Shown here: positions 17,630-23,569 of the stretch, piece by piece
How positions within the stretch are numbered: position 1 is the first letter of the stretch
Layout of the letters: each line of letters starts with the position of its first letter
Assembly: GCA_947461205.1 (NCBI GenBank)
Contig: CANHJG010000044.1
Span: 1-34,686 of the forward strand
DNA length: 34,686 nucleotides
Source of the DNA: Opitutia bacterium
GTDB lineage: Bacteria > Verrucomicrobiota > Verrucomicrobiia > Opitutales > Opitutaceae
Direction of reading: 5' to 3'
Notes under the pieces: generated by a model
What the model was told of the DNA's origin: nothing
Databases searched by the model: none
Seen by the model: the letters and a program-made list of their open reading frames with translations, nothing else
Made by a program: the position numbers and the translations under genes

Positions 17630-18748
17630 TCAGGTGTTGGCCGGCTTGGGCGCGGCGTTCGCCGAGGGCTGCACGGTGTTGTTCACCTGCACGGCGGCGC
17701 CGTTGCGGAGCTTGAACACGCCGGCGGAAACGATCTGTTCACCGGGCTTGACCCCCGACTCGATGGCCACGAGGTCGCCGCGGGTCGCGCCGAGCTTCAC
17801 AATCTGCTGGCGGACGCCGAGGTATTCATGACCGTCCTTGCCCTTCATTTTTTCGATCACGTAGACGGAATTGCCGTAGGGGGCGTAGGCGATGGCGGTG
17901 GCGGGCAGCACGATCTGGGGCGCAGCGCTAGGCAGTTCGACCTCGACCTGCACGAACATGCCGGCGCGGAGCTGCTCACCGGGGTTCGCCAGAATCGCCT
18001 GCACGGAAACACTGCGGGTGGAGGCATCGACCTCCGAGTTGATCGCGGAGATTTTCCCCTCAAACGGTTGGGGGAAGGCGTCGACCTTGAGCGCGATTTT
18101 CTGGCCGAGGGAGAGCGCGGCGAGCTGGCGCTGCGGGATGTTGAAGTTCACGTAGATCGGGTCGAGTTTCTGGATCGGGATGAGGGCGCGGCCACGGGCC
18201 ACGAACTGACCGAGATTGACGAGCCGGATGCCGACGCGCCCGTCAAATGGGGCGCGGACGCGCTTTTTCTCGATCATGGCTTTCAGCGCGGCGACATTAG
18301 AACCGGCTTGGTTGAGCTGGGCGGTGGCGGCGTCGAATTCGGATTTGCTGATGGTGTTCTTGGCGACGAGTTCGGCGGCGCGATCGTGCTGGAGTTTGGC
18401 GAGCGCGGCTCCGGCCTGGGCCGAGGCGAGTTGCGCCACCTCGACGCTCGTGTCGAGCTCGACGATCAGGTCGCCAGCCTTCACGGCCGTGCCGCTCTCG
18501 GCGGCGATCTTCACGATCGTGCCGTCGGCGTCGGCCGCGATGGTCACCCCCTCGACGGGCGCGAGCGTGCCGATGGCGCTGATCACGGGCCGCCACGAAA
18601 CGGCCTTGGCCTCGAACGAGGTGACGGCGCTGGCCGGCATTGCGTGGGACACCGACGACATTTCTTTGATTTGAGCGACCTTGACCGCGCCGAGCGCGAG
18701 CACGACGACAACGAAGCCGGCAATAAGGATGAAGAATTTCTTGATCAT
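17630..18748 (-). CDS. RND efflux periplasmic adaptor (membrane fusion protein)
   Basis: Adaptor of 372 residues linking the inner-membrane pump to the outer-membrane channel. An N-terminal membrane anchor (about 4-24) leads to a lipoyl-like half (GTIVKIAAESGTAVKAGDLIVELD, about 76-99). A short alpha hairpin follows (about 102-160), then the second lipoyl half (RVRAPFDGRVGIRLVNLGQFVARG, about 163-186), a beta-barrel domain and a membrane-proximal domain (VLPATAIAYAPYGNSVYVIE). The short hairpin is typical of MexA/AcrA-like members. No lipobox cysteine is seen, so it is probably anchored by the helix. It follows marR by 46 bases and precedes the pump by 24 bases. Confidence 0.93.
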   Translation of the reverse strand: MIKKFFILIAGFVVVVLALGAVKVAQIKEMSSVSHAMPASAVTSFEAKAVSWRPVISAIGTLAPVEGVTIAADADGTIVKIAAESGTAVKAGDLIVELDTSVEVAQLASAQAGAALAKLQHDRAAELVAKNTISKSEFDAATAQLNQAGSNVAALKAMIEKKRVRAPFDGRVGIRLVNLGQFVARGRALIPIQKLDPIYVNFNIPQRQLAALSLGQKIALKVDAFPQPFEGKISAINSEVDASTRSVSVQAILANPGEQLRAGMFVQVEVELPSAAPQIVLPATAIAYAPYGNSVYVIEKMKGKDGHEYLGVRQQIVKLGATRGDLVAIESGVKPGEQIVSAGVFKLRNGAAVQVNNTVQPSANAAPKPANT

Positions 18749-18794
18749 GGGACGTGGGCGGTAGGTTCAGTTCAGCCAGAGGGAAAAGGAGATA

Positions 18795-19394
18795 TCAGAC
18801 GGCGTGAGCCACCGGCTCGATCAGGGCGGAGGCGGTGGAGGGGCTCACCATGGCGGCGGCCTGAGTGGATATCTTGGTCAGCAGCCGGACGAGCGTCTTG
18901 CGCTCCGCCTCGGTGAGCACACCGATCAATTTAGCCGTGGTGCGGAAATGACCGGGGAGAAACTCGCGCAGAAATTGATCGGCTTTGGGCGTAAGGCGCA
19001 CCGACATCATGCGCCGGTCGACCGGATCGGGCTCGCGCTTCACAAAACCATCGCGCTCGAGCGTGTCGATCAGGCCCGTCATCGTGGCCCGCGTGACGTT
19101 GGCCCCCGCCGCCAGTTCCGCAGGGGTGCGCGGGCCCGCCTCGGCACCGGCGGCACCCGGCAAATCGGCCGCGCGCGGGTGCACCCTCCGCCACAGCAAC
19201 ATCAACACACAGAACCGCCCCTGCGAAATGCCGTGTTCATCGAGATTGCGCTCCGAGACCCCAAAGGCGTCGTCGCCCGCCCGCAAAAGATGCAGATACG
19301 CCTCCGCTGCCGACGGATCGAGGTCGGGAAACTCCTTCGCGGATTCGAGTAAACACTCGTAGCGAGGCAGGTCTTTGAGGAGGAGCAGCGGCAT
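18795..19394 (-). CDS. MarR-family transcriptional regulator
   Basis: DNA-binding protein of 199 residues, longer than the usual 140-160 because of an N-terminal extension (about 1-40) and a Pro/Ala/Gly-rich insertion at about 72-90. The winged helix-turn-helix is clear: TPAELAAGANVTRATMTGLIDTLERDGFVKR (90-120) and the wing PDPVDRRMMSVRLTPKA with the conserved DRR at 126-128. The C-terminal dimerisation helices follow. MarR proteins commonly repress efflux pumps and release DNA on binding small phenolic or drug-like ligands. It is the first gene of the pump operon, and an inverted repeat lies 26 bases upstream of its start, which suggests autoregulation. Confidence 0.9.
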   Translation of the reverse strand: MPLLLLKDLPRYECLLESAKEFPDLDPSAAEAYLHLLRAGDDAFGVSERNLDEHGISQGRFCVLMLLWRRVHPRAADLPGAAGAEAGPRTPAELAAGANVTRATMTGLIDTLERDGFVKREPDPVDRRMMSVRLTPKADQFLREFLPGHFRTTAKLIGVLTEAERKTLVRLLTKISTQAAAMVSPSTASALIEPVAHAV

Positions 19395-19420
19395 GGAAAA
19401 ATAAAGTAAGGCGGCATACA

Positions 19421-19434
19421 GTTAGGCAGCTAAC
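19421..19434 (-). promoter_or_regulatory. candidate MarR operator upstream of the efflux operon
   Basis: GTTAG (19421-19425) and CTAAC (19430-19434) form a 5-bp inverted repeat around GCAG, 26 bases before the marR start codon. The A/T-rich stretch 19395-19445 stands out from GC-rich surroundings and a TTGCAA (minus strand 19445-19440) could be a -35 element. The dyad would then overlap the promoter, as in other autoregulated marR operons. Confidence 0.5.
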
Positions 19435-19503
19435 GATAATTGCAAGCGCCGAGCGGCCTTGGTCGCGCGCCTGCCCCGCGGGCGCGGCGCCCCCAATGGA
19501 CGC

Positions 19504-19532
19504 AAAAAAGGCCCGCCAGGTCGGGCGGGCCT
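19504..19532 (-). terminator. rho-independent terminator of the transketolase gene
   Basis: A perfect 9-bp stem AGGCCCGCC (19509-19517) / GGCGGGCCT (19524-19532) is followed on the minus strand by a run of six T (19509-19504). It lies 27 bases after the transketolase stop codon and separates it from the marR promoter. Confidence 0.9.
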
Positions 19533-19559
19533 CGGAGGGTTTGCCGGCTGCCGCCCGGC

Positions 19560-21548
19560 TCAGAGCGCCTGCGCGGCGGCCACCACGGCTTCGGCGGTGA
19601 TGCCGAGTTCCTTGAAGACCGTGGGCGCCGGGGCGCTCAGGCCGAAGCGGTCGATGCCGACCACCTGGCCGTCGAGCCCGACGTATTTGTGCCAGAGGAT
19701 CGTGACGCCCGCCTCGACGGCGACGCGCTTGCGGCACGACGACGGGAGGATGGCTTCGCGATACTCGGGCGACTGGCGGTCGAAGCGCGAGGTGCAGGGC
19801 AGCGAAACCACGCGCGTGCCGGCGCCGAGTGTCGCCGCCGCGGCGATGGCGAGTTGGAGCTCGCTGCCCGTGGCGATGAGGATGTGCGTGAGCGGGGCGG
19901 TTTCCTGGACGGCGACGTAGCCGCCCTTGAGCACGCCGGCGCGGCGGATGTGCGGGGGAATAGCGTTCAGCGTGGGCAGATTCTGGCGCGTGAGCGCGAG
20001 CAGCGTCGGACCGTCGGTGCGCTCGAGGGCGGCGGCGAAGGCGCCGGCGGTTTCCTCGGGATCCCCCGGCCGGATCACGTCGAGATTCGGAATCACGCGC
20101 AGGCCGGAAATCGTCTCGACCGGCTGGTGCGTGGGGCCGTCTTCGCCGACGCCGACCGAGTCGTGCGTGTAGATATAGACCACCGGGAGTTTCGCGAGCG
20201 CGGCGATGCGCATCGCGGGCCGCGAGTAATCGGCAAACACGAGAAAGGTCGCGATGCTCGGGCGGAAGAGGCCGTCGTAGGCAATGCCGTTGGCGATGGC
20301 GGCCATACCGTGTTCGCGGATACCGAAGCGGATGTTGCGGCCGGACCGGTTCGTGGCGTCGAAATCTTTTTCGGCGGCGATGTAGTTGAGGGTCGAGCCG
20401 TAGAGATCGGCGCTGCCGCCAATCAGGAGCGGGAGCGCGGCGGCGAGCGGCTGCAGGACATCGCGACCCGCGGCGCGCGTCGCGAGCTTCGCGTCGGCGG
20501 GGAAGAGCGGGATCTTCTCGAGGAGGGCGGCGGCGCTCGGCGCGGTCTCGCGCGAGTCGAGCAGCGCGGCTTTCTCGGGGTTCGCGGCGACCCACGCCTT
20601 GTAGGTCTTGTGCCATTTGTTGCAGGCGCGCACGAGGCGGTCCTTGTGGCCCACGAAGTAGGCGCGCACGTCGTCGCTCACGAAGAAATGCTGGTCAGCC
20701 GGAAGGCCGAGCGACGCGCGGGCGGCCGCGGAGAACTTCGCGCCGCCCTCGCCATGGCCCTTCGCGGTGCCCTGCACTTCGGCGATGCCCTTGCCGATGA
20801 TGGTCTTCGCGATGATCAGCTGCGGCTTGCCGGACTTGGTTTTCTTGGCGCGGTTGAACGCCTTCAGGAACGCGGCGAGATCATGGCCGTCGACCGTCTG
20901 CACATCCCACTCGATGGCCTTGTACCGCTGCGCGGCGCTCTCGCTCTGGGTCTTGTTCGCCATCGCGTCGAGGGTGACGTCGTTCGAATCGTAAATCAAA
21001 ATGAGGTTGCCGAGTTTCTGGTGGCCGGCGAACGCGCACGCCTCCATCGCGACACCTTCCTGCATGCAGCCGTCGCCCGCGAGCGCGACCACGTGGTAGT
21101 TGAAGATCTCGTGCTCGGGGGTGTTGAAACGCGCGGCGGCCATCTGGCCGGCGAGCGCCATGCCGACGGCGTTGCCGATGCCCTGGCCGAGCGGGCCGGT
21201 GGTGGCCTCGACGCCGGGCGTCTCATGAAACTCGGGGTGGCCGGGGGTCGTGCTATGGAGCGCCCGGAATTTCGCCACCTGCTCGATCGGCAGATCGTAG
21301 CCGCTCAAGTGCAGCCAGCTGTAAAGAAACATCGAGCCGTGTCCACCGGAGAGGACAAAGCGGTCGCGGTTGATCCAGCGCGGGCGGGCTGGGTTGTGCG
21401 ACAGCGCGTGGCCGTAAAGTACGGCGCCGATCTCGGCGCAGCCGAGCGGGAGGCCGAGGTGGCCGGAGGAGCAGGCGTGCACGGCGTCGATCGCGAGGCC
21501 GCGGGCTTGGTTGGCTGCTTTGGCAAGGAGGAGCGTCTGGAGCGTCAT
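19560..21548 (-). CDS. tkt: Transketolase
   Basis: Thiamine-diphosphate enzyme of 662 residues that moves two-carbon ketol units in the pentose phosphate pathway. Visible: [24 protein letters not shown] (about 26-49) of the N-terminal domain; [14 protein letters not shown]; and the ThDP/metal motif GDGCMQEG...SNDVTLD. The central pyrimidine domain carries [16 protein letters not shown], with the catalytic Glu of the V-conformation pair, and [17 protein letters not shown]. The C-terminal domain contains ATGSELQLA and [12 protein letters not shown]. All three domains of a single-chain bacterial transketolase are present at the usual length. It has its own terminator downstream and lies behind the rplS terminator, so it is probably monocistronic, with a promoter in 21549-21628. 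Confidence 0.96.
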   Translation of the reverse strand: MTLQTLLLAKAANQARGLAIDAVHACSSGHLGLPLGCAEIGAVLYGHALSHNPARPRWINRDRFVLSGGHGSMFLYSWLHLSGYDLPIEQVAKFRALHSTTPGHPEFHETPGVEATTGPLGQGIGNAVGMALAGQMAAARFNTPEHEIFNYHVVALAGDGCMQEGVAMEACAFAGHQKLGNLILIYDSNDVTLDAMANKTQSESAAQRYKAIEWDVQTVDGHDLAAFLKAFNRAKKTKSGKPQLIIAKTIIGKGIAEVQGTAKGHGEGGAKFSAAARASLGLPADQHFFVSDDVRAYFVGHKDRLVRACNKWHKTYKAWVAANPEKAALLDSRETAPSAAALLEKIPLFPADAKLATRAAGRDVLQPLAAALPLLIGGSADLYGSTLNYIAAEKDFDATNRSGRNIRFGIREHGMAAIANGIAYDGLFRPSIATFLVFADYSRPAMRIAALAKLPVVYIYTHDSVGVGEDGPTHQPVETISGLRVIPNLDVIRPGDPEETAGAFAAALERTDGPTLLALTRQNLPTLNAIPPHIRRAGVLKGGYVAVQETAPLTHILIATGSELQLAIAAAATLGAGTRVVSLPCTSRFDRQSPEYREAILPSSCRKRVAVEAGVTILWHKYVGLDGQVVGIDRFGLSAPAPTVFKELGITAEAVVAAAQAL

Positions 21549-21622
21549 GATGGGTGAAAAAAACGGTTATCAGTAGAGCGCGGAGCGGTGGCGGGGAAGC
21601 AGAAATTCGGCCGGTGACCGAC

Positions 21623-21656
21623 CATAAAAAAGCGAGCCTCGGAAGAGGCTCGCTTT
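21623..21656 (-). terminator. rho-independent terminator of the rpsP-trmD-rplS operon
   Basis: A perfect 12-bp stem AAAGCGAGCCTC (21629-21640) / GAGGCTCGCTTT (21645-21656) with a GGAA tetraloop is followed on the minus strand by a continuing T-run (TTTTTTAT overall). It starts 26 bases after the rplS stop. Confidence 0.93.
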
Positions 21657-21682
21657 CGCGAGGGAAGCCGCAGGGGCGGAAC

Positions 21683-22123
21683 TCAGCTGGCCGCGGGGGC
21701 GGCCGGCGCAGCGACCGCGGCCGCGGCGGCCGCAGCGGCCTTTTCCGCGAGGTGCTGGGCATGGATCTCGGCGGCGCGGTCCTTGACCTTGACGGCGACG
21801 GCGGCCTTGCCGGTGCGGCCTCGCAGGTAATAGAGGCGGGCCTTCATATTCTCGGACTCGCGCTCGACCTCGACCTTGTCGATATTCGGGGAGTTAACCG
21901 GAAAGACGCGCTCCACACCCTCGCCGTAGCTGATGCGGCGGACGGTGAAGGACTCGTGGATGCCATGACCCTTCCGGGCGATGACGATGCCGGAGTAAAT
22001 CTGGACGCGCTCTTTGTCGCCCTCGCGGACTTTCGTGTGCACGCGCACGCCGTCGCCGACTTTGAACGGCGTGATGTCTTTTTTCACCTGCGAAGCGGTG
22101 ATTTCGGTAATGATCGGGTTCAT
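21683..22123 (-). CDS. rplS: Large ribosomal subunit protein bL19
   Basis: Ribosomal protein bL19, 146 residues, located at the interface of the 30S and 50S subunits. The conserved core is plain: FKVGDGVRVHTKVREGDKERVQIYSGIVIARKG (about 20-52), FTVRRISYGEGVERVFPVNSP (about 58-78) and ARLYYLRGRTGKAA (about 94-107). The C-terminal tail after about 115 is an extra alanine/proline-rich extension ending PAAPAAS, giving a longer protein than the usual 115-120 residues. MNPIITEIT is the family start and follows trmD by 7 bases; the longer frame upstream overlaps trmD and was rejected. Last gene of the operon. Confidence 0.96.
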   Translation of the reverse strand: MNPIITEITASQVKKDITPFKVGDGVRVHTKVREGDKERVQIYSGIVIARKGHGIHESFTVRRISYGEGVERVFPVNSPNIDKVEVERESENMKARLYYLRGRTGKAAVAVKVKDRAAEIHAQHLAEKAAAAAAAAVAAPAAPAAS

Positions 22124-22130
22124 GGCTGAG

Positions 22131-22805
22131 TTATTTGAGTAAATCGGGTCGGACCTGACGGGTTTTTTCCACCTGTCGCGCGTGCCGCCACTTCTCGATT
22201 TCAGCATGGTTTCCAGAGAGCAGAACCTCTGGAACGGACATGCCCCGGAATTCGGCGGGACGCGTGTATTGAGGAAAGTCGAGCAACTTGTTGGTGAAGG
22301 ATTCGTGCGTCAATGACTTTTCCTCGCCGAGCACGCCGGGGATGAACCGGGCGAGCGCATCGATGGCCACGGCGGCAGCCAGCGTACCATTGGTCAGCAC
22401 GTAATCTCCGATACTGATCTCCTGGTCAATTACGCGTTGGCGGATCCGTTGGTCAATGCCCTCGTAGTGCCCGCTCAGAAAGATCAAGTGCGGCTGCTGC
22501 GACAGCTCGCAGGCCAGCGCGGGCGACAGCGGCGTACCGTCGGGCGTGAGATAAATCCGGCGGCAGCCAGGCGTCTGCAACTGCTCGATGGCCGCGAACA
22601 CCGGCTCCGGCGTCATCACCATCCCGGCGCCACCGCCAAACGGGCGGTCGTCGGCGCGCCGATGTTTGTCGGTGGACCACGCCCGCACATCGTGGACTTT
22701 CACCGCGAGATGGCCGGCCGCGATGCCTTTGCCCAAAATGCTCTCGGCGAGGAAGCCGTCGAGCATCCGGGGAAACAGCGTCAGGACATCGATCGTGAGC
22801 GGCAT
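22131..22805 (-). CDS. trmD: tRNA (guanine-N1)-methyltransferase TrmD
   Basis: SAM-dependent enzyme of 224 residues that methylates G37 next to the anticodon and prevents +1 frameshifting. The SPOUT trefoil-knot motifs are visible: LSGHYEGIDQRI (110-121), ISIGDYVLTNG (130-140) and LLDFPQYTRP (174-183), which includes the conserved Asp176. The N-terminal FPRMLDGFLAESILGKG and the DDRPFGGGAGMVM loop (52-64) are also standard. It is slightly shorter than E. coli TrmD at the C-terminus. It lies between rpsP and rplS, the usual operon, but without rimM upstream. Confidence 0.96.
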   Translation of the reverse strand: MPLTIDVLTLFPRMLDGFLAESILGKGIAAGHLAVKVHDVRAWSTDKHRRADDRPFGGGAGMVMTPEPVFAAIEQLQTPGCRRIYLTPDGTPLSPALACELSQQPHLIFLSGHYEGIDQRIRQRVIDQEISIGDYVLTNGTLAAAVAIDALARFIPGVLGEEKSLTHESFTNKLLDFPQYTRPAEFRGMSVPEVLLSGNHAEIEKWRHARQVEKTRQVRPDLLK

Positions 22806-22849
22806 GGCGCAGGGGGCGGAAAGAAGGGCAAACGCAAGTGGCGCGCGGT

Positions 22850-22891
22850 CAAAAACGAAAAATCGCCCGAGCCGCGAGGGCTGGGCGATTT
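22850..22891 (-). terminator. terminator-like hairpin between rpsP and trmD (probable attenuator)
   Basis: AAATCGCCC (22860-22868) pairs with GGGCGATTT (22883-22891) and, after one bulged G, AGCC pairs with GGCT. On the minus strand the stem is followed by TTTTTCGTTTTT. It lies in the 113-base gap where rimM would be expected and probably lowers expression of trmD and rplS relative to rpsP. Confidence 0.72.
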
Positions 22892-22918
22892 ACTCGAAAA
22901 GAACGGAATCGCGAGGGC

Positions 22919-23194
22919 TTAGCTGGCGGCGGGAGCGGCGGCCGTAGCTGCGGCCGTCCGGCGGGCCTTCTTGATCATCGAATGCATCGTGTTGGTCGGC
23001 ACCGCACCTTTGCTGATCCAGTAGTCGACGCGGTCGAGCTTGAGATTGATGGGATTGCCCTTGGTCTTGGGCGTGTAGGTGCCGAGGTTTTCCACGGGGT
23101 CGCCATCGCGACGTGAACGGGCCTCCATGACAACCACGCGGTAGAGCGGCTGATGCACGGAACCAACCTTGGTGAGACGAATTTTGAGAGCCAT
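22919..23194 (-). CDS. rpsP: Small ribosomal subunit protein bS16
   Basis: Ribosomal protein bS16, 91 residues, needed for 30S assembly. The diagnostic N-terminus MALKIRLTKVGSVHQPLYRVVVMEARSRRDG and VENLGTYTPK are intact, followed by the KLDRVDYWISKGAVPTNTMHSMIKKA segment. The tail after about 78 is alanine-rich and ends APAAS, similar to the tail of bL19 in the same operon. The open frame extends 78 codons upstream, but family N-terminus and a promoter-like sequence place the start at 23194. First gene of the operon. Confidence 0.96.
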   Translation of the reverse strand: MALKIRLTKVGSVHQPLYRVVVMEARSRRDGDPVENLGTYTPKTKGNPINLKLDRVDYWISKGAVPTNTMHSMIKKARRTAAATAAAPAAS

Positions 23195-23237
23195 GACGGA
23201 TGTTTTACGGATCGTTTCTTGCTTGGAAAAGCCGAGA

Positions 23238-23266
23238 ACAACACCTGCGCCCCCCCACCCTGTCAA
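23238..23266 (-). promoter_or_regulatory. probable rpsP operon promoter
   Basis: On the minus strand a perfect TTGACA (23266-23261) is followed after exactly 17 bases by TGTTGT (23243-23238), giving a leader of roughly 37 bases to the rpsP ATG. The -10 is a weak match but the -35 and spacing are ideal. Confidence 0.5.
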
Positions 23267-23569
23267 GCCCCGACTCCGGCGGAAACCCGCGCGCCCGAAA
23301 AAAACATTGCAGCCGAGGCCGCGCGCGCTGTCCGCCGGGGCCCACCGACCACGCCTCCCTGCTCCCATGCTTTCCGGTCGATGAAAAAACTTGCCAAGCT
23401 CAGCAGTGAACGGATTCACCAAAGACAACGTTGACTAGCGGAAAGAAATCGCCGCGCCTAGACCCCCTCGGATATTTTCTATCATGGCACGCGGTTTCGC
23501 CCGTTGTCCACTCTTCCGCCCACACCCATTTCCCTCGAACCCCGCGTTACTCCTCCATCGATCTGCGCT
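23267..23569 (+). other. intergenic region between divergent rpsP and TonB receptor genes
   Basis: About 300 bases with no credible gene. The rpsP-proximal part is GC-rich and featureless. The receptor-proximal part is less GC-rich and holds two small dyads: GTGAA/TTCAC around CGGA (23406-23419) and the palindrome CAACGTTG (23426-23433). The second has the central CG of LacI-type operators. A TATCAT (23480-23485) might be a -10 box for the receptor gene, but no good -35 goes with it. Confidence 0.35.

Noticed and set aside
16112-18916. Plus-strand open frame of 934 codons opposite the RND pump and adaptor
   Set aside because: Same cause: antisense of certain genes, with an R/D/H/E-rich translation and no domain.
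19440-21557. Plus-strand open frame of 705 codons opposite transketolase
   Set aside because: It mirrors tkt and even crosses its terminator; no recognisable domain.
21690-21745. GC-rich near-repeat of gcggcc units
   Set aside because: It encodes the alanine-rich tail of bL19 and is explained by codon use, not a separate repeat element.
23195-23428. 78-codon N-terminal extension of bS16
   Set aside because: The family N-terminus MALKIRL is at 23194 and a promoter-like TTGACA lies inside the extension.
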